Below, piece by piece: positions 1 through 8,560 of a DNA stretch of 64,000 bases (positions within the stretch are counted from its first letter, which is position 1; the number at the start of each line of letters is the position of its first letter). A program made the position numbers and the translations under genes. The stretch is from positions 1-64,000 of the forward strand of contig NZ_JAQIFT010000046.1 in assembly GCF_027857615.1 (NCBI RefSeq), read 5' to 3'. Source of the DNA: Holtiella tumoricola. GTDB taxonomy: Bacteria; Bacillota; Clostridia; Lachnospirales; Cellulosilyticaceae. The notes below the pieces were generated by a model that worked only from the letters and a program-made list of their open reading frames with translations, made no database searches and was not told the DNA's origin.

Positions 1-33
1 GAGAGCAAGGTATAAATTATATACCTTGCTCTC
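1..33. terminator. Perfect 14-bp inverted repeat, probable terminator
   Basis: Arms of 14 bp (starting GAGAGCAAGG) flank a 5-nt loop. The hairpin lies 20 bp beyond the stop codon of the minus-strand gene at 53-544, so it probably ends that transcript. The U-run expected on the minus strand would lie left of the window. The plus-strand side is followed by T-rich sequence, so it could work in both directions. Confidence 0.7.
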
Positions 34-52
34 TTTATTACATTTTATTTAA

Positions 53-544
53 TTAATAAGATGTTGCCTTAAAATAGTCATAATCAATCATAAATTGGCT
101 TATTACTGTATCTAACTTAAAATATACTTTTAATAGCTGTAATTGTTCTATTGATTCCTCTGCTTGTACATAGTCAATTAAAGCAGTTACCATATAATCT
201 AATATATTTGCTGAAGCAATCAAAACTTGTAATTTAGCCGATTGAACAGAATTTAGTTTTCCTGTTTCTAAATAATTTAAATCATTTATCTCTTTTTTCA
301 ATTCACTGTGAGTATAATTTAAAATTTTTTCGCTATCATTACTAGATTTATTTTCTAACTTATTTCGGTATATGACTTCTAACACTGAGGCTAACTGTTT
401 CTGTACATTTTTAAGATCTTCTTGTATCTTAGTTAAATTCTGATCTATATCACTAGAAGTCATTGCAGCACTCAACGTAGAGGTTGTCAAACACACTATA
501 GTCATCATTACAATTAGTAATTTCCATATAGATTTTCGTTTCAT
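53..544 (-). CDS. Small secreted protein of unknown function
   Basis: I do not recognise a family. The 163-residue product begins with a typical Gram-positive signal peptide: a basic MKRKSIWK stretch, a hydrophobic core to about residue 22, and a likely signal peptidase I site near LSA-A at 25-26. There is no lipobox cysteine, so it should be released or stay loosely wall-associated. The mature part is Lys/Glu/Leu-rich and predicted largely helical; residues 33-60 have coiled-coil-like heptad spacing. The ribosome binding site is AGGAG just before the ATG. It lies 63 bp downstream of tex on the same strand and may share its transcript, because I see no strong terminator between them. Confidence 0.7.
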   Translation of the reverse strand: MKRKSIWKLLIVMMTIVCLTTSTLSAAMTSSDIDQNLTKIQEDLKNVQKQLASVLEVIYRNKLENKSSNDSEKILNYTHSELKKEINDLNYLETGKLNSVQSAKLQVLIASANILDYMVTALIDYVQAEESIEQLQLLKVYFKLDTVISQFMIDYDYFKATSY

Positions 545-607
545 TATGCATCTCCTATATTTCCTTTTTAAAATTAGGATTTGCTAATTAATAGAAGTCT
601 ATGCATC

Positions 608-2749
608 TTAACCTTTCATCGTTAAGCTTATTTTACGTGTTTGAACATTTACACTCATCACTGTCACATCAACAATATCTCCAACCTTTACAACTTCTAA
701 AGGATGCTTAATAAATTTATCAGACATTTGTGAGACATGTACAAGTCCATCTTGATGAACACCGATATCAACGAAAGCCCCAAAGTCTACAATATTTCTA
801 ACCGTACCTTTAAGTTTCATACCTTCTTTAAGATCTTCAAGGTCTAGTACATCACTGTGTAAAATTGGTTTTGGCATATCTTCACGAGGGTCACGACCTG
901 GTTTTTCAAGTTCCTTGATAATATCTTCAAGTGTCATTACACCTACACCAATTTCTTCAGCTAACTTTTCTAAGTCACCTACTTTTTGACTAAGACCTTT
1001 AATTCCACCTGCTTGCATATCTTCTTCTTTGTAACCAAGTGCACTAAGTAATTTTGTTGCTATATCATAAGACTCTGGATGGACTGCTGTACCATCTAAG
1101 AAATTCTTACTTTCTGGTACACGTAAGAATCCTGCACATTGTTCAAATACTTTAGGTCCAAGCCCTTTTACTTTTAAAACTTCTTTACGTGTTTTAAAGT
1201 TACCTACTTCTTCTCTATAAGAAATAATATTGTTCGCTACTGTTTTCTTAATTCCTGCTACATATTGAAGCAGTGAAGAAGATGCTGTATTTAAGTCTAC
1301 ACCTACCTCATTAACAGACTTTTCAACAACCCCTGTTAAGTTTTCTTCTAAGCGTTTTTGGTTCATATCATGTTGGTATTGACCTACACCTATAGACTTT
1401 GGATCAATTTTTACAAGTTCTGCTAATGGGTCTTGAAGTCGTCTTGCAATAGATACAGCACTTCTTACCCCTACATCATCATTTGGAAACTCTTCTGTTG
1501 CAAGCTTTGAAGCTGAATATACAGAAGCACCTGCCTCATTTACGATAACGTAATGAATCGTTTTAGGAATTTCTTTTAACATCTCTGCTACAAACTTTTC
1601 TGTTTCACGGGATGCTGTTCCATTTCCAATTGAAAGTAAATCAATATCATATTTATCAATTAAAGCTTTTAATACTTTCTTAGCTTCTTCTGTTTTATTT
1701 TGTGGTGCTGTTGGATAAACTACTGTGTTATCTAGCTTTTTACCTGTTTCATCTACAACAGCTATTTTACATCCTGTTCTAAAAGCAGGGTCAACACCCA
1801 TTACAGTATGCCCTTTAATAGGTGCTCCCATTAAAAGCTGATAGAGGTTTTTATTGAATACTTCTAAAGCACCGTCTTCAGCTTTAAGTGCAAGTTCATT
1901 ACGAATATCACGTTCAATAGCTGGTGCTATAAGGCGCTTGTAGCTATCTTCCATTGCACTTACAAGGTAATCTTCTACTGGACTATTAGGTTTAATAATT
2001 TGTTTGTGAAGGTAAAGTAAGATTTTTTCTACTGGTGCTTCTACTTTTACTGTTAAAATCTTCTCACCTTCTCCACGATTAATAGCAAGAATTCTATGGC
2101 CTGGCATTGTTTTTACTTTTTCACTATATTCATAGTACATTGCAAAAACATCTTTTTCATCTTTATCTTGATCTTTAACCTTTGTTACAATCATCCCTTC
2201 ATTGAAGGTTACTTTACGGATGAAACTTCTATAGCTTGCTTCTTCACTAATACTTTCAGCAATAATATCACTTGCACCTTGAAGCGCTTCTTCTACAGAT
2301 GTTACACCTTTTTCTTCATTGATATACTCACTGGCTACTGCTTCTAAATCTGATAGATTTTGAGCCTTAATTATCTCTGCTAAAGGTTCTAACCCTTTCT
2401 CTTTAGCAATTGTAGCACGTGTACGTTTTTTAGTTTTGTATGGTAAATATAAATCTTCTACTTCAGTTGCAGTAGCAGCTTTTACAATTTGATTTTTAAG
2501 TTCTTCTGTTAACTTACCTTGTTCATCAATTAAACGAATTACTTGTTCTTTTCTTGCTTCTAAATTTTGAAGATAAGTATAACGCTCATGGAACTTACGT
2601 AATACTTCATCATTTAGCCCCCCTGTAACCTCTTTACGATATCTAGCAATAAACGGTATCGTATTACCAGCTTCTATCAGCTCAATTGTATTTTCTACTT
2701 GTGTGCGTTTAATTTGAAGTTCTTCTTGTAAGATTTGAATAATATCCAT
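608..2749 (-). CDS. tex: Tex family S1 RNA-binding protein
   Basis: Cytoplasmic nucleic-acid-binding protein of the Tex (transcription accessory) family, linked in other bacteria to transcription and expression of stress or toxin genes. From the start chosen here it has 713 residues, normal for the family. Order of parts: N-terminal helical Tex domain with the IPFIARYRKE motif, a YqgF/RNase H-like core (MGVDPAFRTGCKIAVVD), helix-hairpin-helix elements (QYVAGIKKTVANNIISYRE and KVKGLGPKVFEQ), and a C-terminal S1 domain (GTVRNIVDFGAFVDIGVHQDG). The open frame extends 20 codons further upstream, but AAAGGAG sits correctly before the ATG at 2749, so translation most likely starts there. Identification is secure; the exact cellular role is not shown by the sequence. 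Confidence 0.95.
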   Translation of the reverse strand: MDIIQILQEELQIKRTQVENTIELIEAGNTIPFIARYRKEVTGGLNDEVLRKFHERYTYLQNLEARKEQVIRLIDEQGKLTEELKNQIVKAATATEVEDLYLPYKTKKRTRATIAKEKGLEPLAEIIKAQNLSDLEAVASEYINEEKGVTSVEEALQGASDIIAESISEEASYRSFIRKVTFNEGMIVTKVKDQDKDEKDVFAMYYEYSEKVKTMPGHRILAINRGEGEKILTVKVEAPVEKILLYLHKQIIKPNSPVEDYLVSAMEDSYKRLIAPAIERDIRNELALKAEDGALEVFNKNLYQLLMGAPIKGHTVMGVDPAFRTGCKIAVVDETGKKLDNTVVYPTAPQNKTEEAKKVLKALIDKYDIDLLSIGNGTASRETEKFVAEMLKEIPKTIHYVIVNEAGASVYSASKLATEEFPNDDVGVRSAVSIARRLQDPLAELVKIDPKSIGVGQYQHDMNQKRLEENLTGVVEKSVNEVGVDLNTASSSLLQYVAGIKKTVANNIISYREEVGNFKTRKEVLKVKGLGPKVFEQCAGFLRVPESKNFLDGTAVHPESYDIATKLLSALGYKEEDMQAGGIKGLSQKVGDLEKLAEEIGVGVMTLEDIIKELEKPGRDPREDMPKPILHSDVLDLEDLKEGMKLKGTVRNIVDFGAFVDIGVHQDGLVHVSQMSDKFIKHPLEVVKVGDIVDVTVMSVNVQTRKISLTMKG

Positions 2750-2836
2750 CTTGTTTTCTCCTTTGTCCCTTACTCTCTTTCCTAGGTATATTAACACAAA
2801 TTTTTCCAAAAATATAGACTTGCCTTTTTAAACCCT

Positions 2837-3409
2837 CTACTCTCCATATCTACCAACACAGTATAAGCAATGTCCATTTTTCCTTCGTACAGCATCACTT
2901 ACATACAATACCTCTGTCGACAAGATACCACCAAATTCTCTTTTTAATACTTGAGCAAATGTTTGAACAGAGCTTTGTTCACTCTCATGCTGTCCATTAC
3001 ATCTAATAGGAAGTAAACATGGATATATATATACATTAATGCTACTTTTAATAGGAAGAAAGGGTTGCTCATTTAAACTTACCCCTACAAAAAGTGGATT
3101 TGTTGTCAGTGCTCGGCAAAACAAGCTTGCTACAGATCTTTGATTATGCTTAGTGCAGTAACAGGTGGTTATTTGTTGTTCCCCACAAAAAATCTTCGTA
3201 CATAATCTCTTCATTCCCCACTCATAAACCTCTGGCATTACGCTTCTAAGAGCCTCTGCTTGATCAAGATATCTAGTGTATATACAAATCTCCGCCTCAT
3301 CTTCTGTACATATAACAACATGACCTACCTTTACATTAGGATCTTGGCCTATGGTATAGTAAATCATATCCTCCATTTGCAAGTATGATGCACTCATAAA
3401 TGTCCTCAT
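2837..3409 (-). CDS. Uncharacterised cysteine-rich protein
   Basis: I do not recognise this 190-residue product. It has no signal peptide or membrane segment. Cysteines are frequent, including a CYC pair near residue 83 and a CLYC motif near the C-terminus (HCLYCVGRYGE), which could bind a metal or redox cofactor, but no known zinc-ribbon or Fe-S pattern is complete. The start is supported by AAAGGAG upstream of the ATG. It lies 87 bp upstream of tex in the same direction. The real coding status is supported by its RBS and length; function is unknown. Confidence 0.7.
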   Translation of the reverse strand: MRTFMSASYLQMEDMIYYTIGQDPNVKVGHVVICTEDEAEICIYTRYLDQAEALRSVMPEVYEWGMKRLCTKIFCGEQQITTCYCTKHNQRSVASLFCRALTTNPLFVGVSLNEQPFLPIKSSINVYIYPCLLPIRCNGQHESEQSSVQTFAQVLKREFGGILSTEVLYVSDAVRRKNGHCLYCVGRYGE

Positions 3410-3567
3410 ATTTCTAGCTCCTTTATAAGCTCCTTATTAAAATTATATGTTTTTTAGTAAGGTTTCGTATTACATGATTCAATAAATATTTTTCATCTAC
3501 ATATTTTTTTATATATCTACACAAAATATTGAAATAATGATGCTTATCATGTATGATTAATTGGGAT

Positions 3568-3609
3568 AAACAAGACATTACTTATAAGTTGTTCTTCTAA
3601 TGCTTGTTT
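3568..3609. repeat. Imperfect inverted repeat upstream of nucleoside importer
   Basis: AAACAAG-A-CATTA pairs with TAATGCTTGTTT with one bulged A, enclosing the small palindrome CTTATAAG. It lies about 40 bp upstream of the binding-protein start and just upstream of a TATAAT at 3618-3623. It could be an operator or the base of a leader structure. It does not match the purine riboswitch consensus as far as I can see. Confidence 0.35.
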
Positions 3610-3650
3610 CGTCTACATATAATTAAATAAAAGAGTATAGAGGTGAAGTC

Positions 3651-4751
3651 ATGAAAAAGAAATTTTTAGCTTTATTAATGTGTGGTATTATGGCTACAGT
3701 ATCACTTGCTGGATGTTCTTCTAATGGTGGCAGCAATGGAGAGGCTCCTAAATCAGATTTACAAGTAGGTATGGTTACTGATGCTGGTACTATTGATGAC
3801 AAATCATTCAATCAAGGTACATGGGAAGGTATCCTTCGTGCTGGTAAAGAACTTGGTGTTCAAACGAACTACCTTAAACCAGCTGGTACTACAGAAGCTG
3901 ACTACTTAAAAGAAATCAGTAACCTTTATGACACAGGTTACAAATTCATCGTTACTCCAGGCTTCAAATTCGAAACAGCAATTTACAAAGCTCAAGATAA
4001 ATACAAAGATGCAAACTTCGTTATTTTAGATGGTGCTCCTGCTGACGAAAATGGTAACTACTCTGTTGCTGATAACACAGTTGCTATCTACTTCGCTGAA
4101 CATCAATCAGGTTTCCTTGCTGGTGTTGCTGCTGCTGTAGAACTTAAAGAAGGTGCTTTAGGTTTCATCGGTGGTATGGAAATTCCTGCTGTACAAAAAT
4201 TCAACTGGGGCTTCCAACAAGGTGTAGCTTACGCAAATGCTAATCTTGGTACAAATATGACAATCGAAGAATCAAACGTAGTATACCAAGGTTCATTCGA
4301 TAACGTTCCTGCTGGTCAACAACTTGCAGCTCAAATGTTTGATAAAGGCGTAAAAGCTATCTTCTGTGCTGCTGGTGGTGTTGGTGTTGGTTCAATCAAA
4401 GAAGCTGTTGAACGTTCATCTCAAGGTAAAGAAGCTTGGATTATTGGTGTAGATACAGACCAATATGCTGAAGGTTTCTACGATAAAGATAATACAAAAT
4501 CATGTATCTTAACATCAGCTGTTAAACGTATTGATAACGCTTCTTTCGATATGGTTAAATCACAACTTGATGGTACTTTCCCAGGTGGTCAAACACTTAC
4601 ATTTGATATCACAAATGATGGTGTTGGTATCCCTGTAGAAAATCCAAACTTAAGTGAAGAAACAGTTAAAACTGTTGCAGATGTTGCACAACAAATGAAA
4701 GATGGAAAAATCACAGTCGCTGATAACAATGATGGAAGTCTTATTAAATAA
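3651..4751 (+). CDS. nupN: BMP family nucleoside-binding lipoprotein
   Basis: Substrate-binding lipoprotein of the basic membrane protein (Med/BMP/PnrA) family, anchored outside the cytoplasmic membrane. These proteins capture purine and other nucleosides for an ABC importer. The 366 residues start with a lipoprotein signal peptide and lipobox SLAGC (Cys22), then a Gly/Ser linker and the BMP fold (QVGMVTDAGTIDDKSFNQGTWEG, typical of the family). RBS AGAGGTGA precedes the ATG. The ATPase and two permease genes follow directly, matching the B. subtilis NupNOPQ guanosine importer arrangement. A strong terminator sits directly after the stop, so this gene is probably expressed more highly than the membrane parts. 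The exact nucleoside is inferred only from family. Confidence 0.93.
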   Translation: MKKKFLALLMCGIMATVSLAGCSSNGGSNGEAPKSDLQVGMVTDAGTIDDKSFNQGTWEGILRAGKELGVQTNYLKPAGTTEADYLKEISNLYDTGYKFIVTPGFKFETAIYKAQDKYKDANFVILDGAPADENGNYSVADNTVAIYFAEHQSGFLAGVAAAVELKEGALGFIGGMEIPAVQKFNWGFQQGVAYANANLGTNMTIEESNVVYQGSFDNVPAGQQLAAQMFDKGVKAIFCAAGGVGVGSIKEAVERSSQGKEAWIIGVDTDQYAEGFYDKDNTKSCILTSAVKRIDNASFDMVKSQLDGTFPGGQTLTFDITNDGVGIPVENPNLSEETVKTVADVAQQMKDGKITVADNNDGSLIK

Positions 4752-4753
4752 TT

Positions 4754-4783
4754 AAAAAAGGCGGTTTGACCGCCTTTTTTTTT
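4754..4783 (+). terminator. Intra-operon terminator after binding-protein gene
   Basis: AGGCGG and CCGCCT arms, extended by A-U pairs, enclose a short TTTGA loop and are followed by nine T residues. It starts 2 bp after the stop of the binding-protein gene and 27 bp before the ATPase start, so it should lower read-through into the transporter core genes. Confidence 0.88.
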
Positions 4784-4810
4784 GAAACTAAACTTAAAAG
4801 GAGGTACACT

Positions 4811-6337
4811 ATGGAATATGTTATTGAAATGCTCGGTATACGTAAAGAGTTTCCAGGGATTGTTGCCAATGATAATATCACCCTTCAACTAAGAAAAGGG
4901 GAGATTCATGCCCTCCTTGGAGAAAATGGTGCTGGAAAATCAACACTTATGAGTATGCTCTTTGGTATGTATCAACCTGATAAAGGTCAAATTAAACTTA
5001 ACGGAAAAGAAGTTAAAATTACTAATCCTAACGTAGCAACAGCACTTGGTATTGGTATGGTACATCAACACTTCAAACTTGTTCATAACTTTACAACAAC
5101 AGAAAATATTGTTCTTGGTATTGAACCTAAAAAAGGTCTTACAATGGATATTGCAAGCGCTGCAAAACGTGTTGCTGAACTCTCTGAGAAATACGGTCTT
5201 AATGTTGATCCTTATGCAAAAATTGAAGATATTACTGTTGGTATGCAGCAAAGAGTAGAAATTATGAAAATGCTTTACCGTGATGCCAATATTCTCATCT
5301 TTGATGAACCTACTGCAGTACTGACACCACAAGAAATTGATGATTTAATGGAAATTATGAAAGGCCTTATTAAAGAAGGTAAATCAATTATTATCATTAC
5401 TCATAAGTTAAAAGAAATCAAAGCAGTGGCAGATCGCTGTAGTGTTATTCGTCGTGGTAAGTACATCGGTACAGTAGATGTTAAGACAACAAGTGAAGCT
5501 GAAATGGCTAAAATGATGGTAGGACGTAATGTTAACTTTAAAGTAGACAAAACACCTGCTACTCCAAAAGAAACTATTCTTAAAGTAGATAATGTTTCTG
5601 TTCTTAACAACAAAAAAGTTCTTGGTCTTAAAAACTTTAACTTAGAAGTACGTGCAGGTGAAATTGTAGGTATTGCTGGGGTTGAAGGAAATGGTCAATC
5701 TGAGCTTGTTGAAGCGATTACAGGTCTTCGTAAAATTGAAGAAGGGAAAGTCTTTATCAAAAATAAAGAAATTACTTCACTTCCTATTCGTGACCGTATC
5801 GAAAGTGGTATCGCTCATATCCCAGAAGACAGACAAAAACGTGGCCTTGTTCTAGACTATACGATTGAAGAAAATATGATTCTTGAACGCTTTAATAAAG
5901 CACCATTCTCAAAACATGGTATTCTTAAATTCCCTGTTATTCGTGAATATGCTCAGAAAATTGTAGATGCTTTTGACGTTCGTGCCGGACAAGGTGCAAG
6001 CACACCTGCTCGTGCCCTTTCAGGTGGTAACCAACAAAAAGCAATCATCGGTCGTGAAATTGAACTTAATCCAGAATTACTTATTGCAGTACAGCCTACA
6101 CGTGGACTTGACGTAGGTTCTATTGAATATATTCATAAACGTCTAGTTGAACAACGTGATAAAGGTAAAGCTGTATTACTTGTTTCTCTTGAACTTGATG
6201 AAGTATTAAACGTTTCTGATAGAATTGCTGTTGTAAATGCTGGTGAACTTATCGGTATTGTAGACACAGCAAATACAAATGAAAATGAAATAGGTCTTAT
6301 GATGGCCGGTGTGAAAGGAGATACGACAAATGAGTAG
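4811..6337 (+). CDS. nupO: Nucleoside ABC importer ATPase, two NBDs
   Basis: Cytoplasmic ATP-binding subunit with two fused nucleotide-binding domains, 508 residues, as in the RbsA/NupO group. NBD1 carries Walker A GENGAGKST (residues 37-45), an unusual signature (VGMQQRVEI) and Walker B LIFDEPTAVLTP. NBD2 has the degenerate Walker A GVEGNGQSE and a signature LSGGNQQK followed by LLIAVQPTRGLD, a pattern characteristic of this subfamily. The open frame begins 15 codons earlier, inside the terminator, but AAAAGGAGGT points to the ATG at 4811. It overlaps the next permease gene by 8 bp (ATGAGTAG), which suggests translational coupling. Confidence 0.94.
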   Translation: MEYVIEMLGIRKEFPGIVANDNITLQLRKGEIHALLGENGAGKSTLMSMLFGMYQPDKGQIKLNGKEVKITNPNVATALGIGMVHQHFKLVHNFTTTENIVLGIEPKKGLTMDIASAAKRVAELSEKYGLNVDPYAKIEDITVGMQQRVEIMKMLYRDANILIFDEPTAVLTPQEIDDLMEIMKGLIKEGKSIIIITHKLKEIKAVADRCSVIRRGKYIGTVDVKTTSEAEMAKMMVGRNVNFKVDKTPATPKETILKVDNVSVLNNKKVLGLKNFNLEVRAGEIVGIAGVEGNGQSELVEAITGLRKIEEGKVFIKNKEITSLPIRDRIESGIAHIPEDRQKRGLVLDYTIEENMILERFNKAPFSKHGILKFPVIREYAQKIVDAFDVRAGQGASTPARALSGGNQQKAIIGREIELNPELLIAVQPTRGLDVGSIEYIHKRLVEQRDKGKAVLLVSLELDEVLNVSDRIAVVNAGELIGIVDTANTNENEIGLMMAGVKGDTTNE

Positions 6338-7520
6338 ATATAAGAAATTACTTGTCTCTTTAATTTCTATTTTCCTTGGCCTGGCTGTTGGTGCAATCTT
6401 TATGGCCATTACTGGACATAATCCTTTTACAGGCTTTAGTTATCTTCTACAAGGTGCGCTTAAAAATATTGAACGTATCGGTAATACCATTGCAACTGCT
6501 ACACCACTGATTTTAACAGGTCTTTCTGTAGCCTTTGCATTTAGAACAGGCCTCTTTAATATCGGTGCACCTGGTCAAATGCTCTTTGGTGGCTTCTGTG
6601 CAACAGCAGTAGGTCTTAGCTTCCCTACTCTTCCTGCATTTGTTCTTCTTCCAATCATGATCATCTCTGGTATGCTTGGTGGTGCTGTATGGGGAATCGT
6701 ACCAGGTCTTCTTAAAGCTAAATTCAACGTACATGAAGTTGTATCATCTATTATGATGAACTGGATTGCAAACTGGGTTGTATACTATGCTGTTAAAGCA
6801 CGTTTTACAGGTACAATGGAAACAGAATCTCGCCTGTTAACACCAAACGCAACGCTTCGTTCAGATGCAATGTCAAGCTTATTTGGTGGTTCTTACATCA
6901 ACTTAGGTATCTTTATTGCTATCTTAGGCGTTATTATTGTTGCTTTTATCTTAAACAAAACAACTTTTGGTTATCAGTTAAAATCAGTAGGTTTCAACCG
7001 TTACGCTGCTGAATATGCTGGTATCTCTGTTAATAAAAATATCATCGCTTCTATGATGATCGCTGGTGGACTCGCTGGCCTTGCTGGTGTTGTACACTAT
7101 GCAGGTAACGCATCTTGTATCCAATTAGGGGTTATCCCAACTCAAGGTTTTGATGGTATTGCTGTTGCCCTTCTTGGTGCAAACACACCAATCGGTGCAC
7201 TTCTTGCTGCATTATTCTTTGGTATTCTTTACGCAGGTCGTGGTTTCATGAGTGCTGCTACAAAGATTCCACCAGAAATTGCTGATACAATTATTGCAAC
7301 TATTATTTACTTTGCTGCTACAAGTATGCTTATTGAAGGTTGGATTGATCGTACTATTAAAAAACGTCAAGACAAAAAAGAATCTGCTCAAGCTGAGGTA
7401 ACAAGTTCACCAAGCCTTTCTGAAGAATTAACTTCTGAAACAGCTATTTCCAATGTACCTTTAGCTCCAAAAACAGAACCAACAGACTATAATGAAGAAA
7501 CCAAAAAGGAGGATGAGTAA
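6330..7520 (+). CDS. nupP: Nucleoside ABC importer permease 1
   Basis: Integral membrane permease of the BPD_transp_2 family (RbsC/YufP type) that forms the translocation path with the next gene product. The 396 residues hold about eight to ten hydrophobic segments between residues 7 and 340, with the family stretch FAFRTGLFNIGAPGQMLFGG near the N-terminus. The last 55 residues form an acidic, Ser/Glu/Lys-rich cytoplasmic tail (from about KKRQDKKESAQ) that the partner permease lacks. Its start overlaps the ATPase stop by 8 bp, and only 3 bp separate its stop from the next ATG. Confidence 0.93.
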   Translation: MSRYKKLLVSLISIFLGLAVGAIFMAITGHNPFTGFSYLLQGALKNIERIGNTIATATPLILTGLSVAFAFRTGLFNIGAPGQMLFGGFCATAVGLSFPTLPAFVLLPIMIISGMLGGAVWGIVPGLLKAKFNVHEVVSSIMMNWIANWVVYYAVKARFTGTMETESRLLTPNATLRSDAMSSLFGGSYINLGIFIAILGVIIVAFILNKTTFGYQLKSVGFNRYAAEYAGISVNKNIIASMMIAGGLAGLAGVVHYAGNASCIQLGVIPTQGFDGIAVALLGANTPIGALLAALFFGILYAGRGFMSAATKIPPEIADTIIATIIYFAATSMLIEGWIDRTIKKRQDKKESAQAEVTSSPSLSEELTSETAISNVPLAPKTEPTDYNEETKKEDE

Positions 7521-7523
7521 ATT

Positions 7524-8477
7524 ATGTGGGAAACACTTGTTCAAATCTTTCCTTATGCTATTGCTTTAACAATTCCTCTTCTCATTACTGCCCTTGGAGC
7601 ACTTTACTGTGAACGAAGTGGTGTTGTTAACATTGGTCTAGATGGATTTATGATTATCGGTTCATTCGCTTGTGCTTTAACCATTGTATCTTTAGAAACT
7701 GTTTTCCCTGCTGGTAGCAATGCTCCAGTATGGATTGGCCTTATTGTAGCTGCTGTAGTCGGAGGTATTTTCTCTCTCTTACATGCATTTGCAAGTATTA
7801 ACCTTTGTGCAAACCAAGTTATTAGTGGTACAGCAATCAATATGATGGCTGGGTCACTTACACTCTTCTTAGCACGTAACATTACAGGTAGTGGTACTAT
7901 CCGTGTTAAAGGTTTTACAAAATTTGATATTCCTATTTTAAAAGACATTCCTGTAATTGGAGATTTATTCTTCAAAAACTCATACATCACAACTTGGGTT
8001 GTAATCATTATTATCGCTATTACTTGTTTCTTACTTTACAAAACAAGCTTTGGTCTCAGATTACGTTCTTGTGGTGAAAATCCACATGCTTCTGATGCTG
8101 CTGGTATTAACGTTTACAAAATGCGTTATATCGGTGTTATCATCTCAGGAGCACTTGGTAGTTTAGGTGGTGCAATCTACCTTGTAACATTTGCTGGTGA
8201 GTTCAATGGTACTGTTGGTGGTTTTGGATTCCTTGCTCTTGCAGCTCTTATCTTCGGTCAATGGAGACCTCTTGCTATCGTAGCTGCAACATTATTCTTT
8301 GGTACAGCTTGGACTATTTCAAACGTATCAGATGTATTACCTCAGTTCCAAGCAATTCCTCCAGTATTCCTTAAGATCTTCCCTTATGTAATGACACTTT
8401 TAGCACTTGTTGTATTCTCAAAATCATCACAAGCGCCAAAAGCATCTGGAGAACCATTCAAACATTCAGAAAGATAA
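7524..8477 (+). CDS. nupQ: Nucleoside ABC importer permease 2
   Basis: Second permease of the importer, 317 residues, BPD_transp_2 family (YufQ/NupQ type). It shows the conserved YCERSGVVNIGLDGFMIIG stretch near residue 30 and about eight hydrophobic segments. RBS AGGAGG lies within the end of the preceding gene. As last gene of the operon it is followed within 20 bp by a strong bidirectional terminator. The complex should be binding lipoprotein, two permeases and one double-NBD ATPase. Confidence 0.93.
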   Translation: MWETLVQIFPYAIALTIPLLITALGALYCERSGVVNIGLDGFMIIGSFACALTIVSLETVFPAGSNAPVWIGLIVAAVVGGIFSLLHAFASINLCANQVISGTAINMMAGSLTLFLARNITGSGTIRVKGFTKFDIPILKDIPVIGDLFFKNSYITTWVVIIIIAITCFLLYKTSFGLRLRSCGENPHASDAAGINVYKMRYIGVIISGALGSLGGAIYLVTFAGEFNGTVGGFGFLALAALIFGQWRPLAIVAATLFFGTAWTISNVSDVLPQFQAIPPVFLKIFPYVMTLLALVVFSKSSQAPKASGEPFKHSER

Positions 8478-8493
8478 TTTCTGCATATACATT

Positions 8494-8546
8494 AAAGGTG
8501 CCGTTACCTAGTGTTATTTAATCACTAGGTAACGGCACCTTTTTTA
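8494..8546. terminator. Bidirectional terminator between converging operons
   Basis: A 20-bp stem (AAAGGTGCCGTTACCTAGTG and its complement) with a short A/T loop and six T residues. It separates the nucleoside importer (+) from thrB (-), which converge here. A run of A before the left arm lets it serve both strands. Confidence 0.92.
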
Positions 8547-8560
8547 TTAGTTACTTTCTC

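Noticed and set aside
3420..3650. Possible purine riboswitch before the nucleoside importer
   Set aside because: The conserved core bases of the purine aptamer are absent, and a TATAAT sits downstream of the inverted repeat, so the repeat may not even be transcribed.
4940..5332. Long minus-strand open frame inside the importer ATPase gene
   Set aside because: It lies wholly within a secure gene on the other strand, has no family features and no ribosome binding site; the same applies to the other antisense or out-of-frame open frames within known genes.
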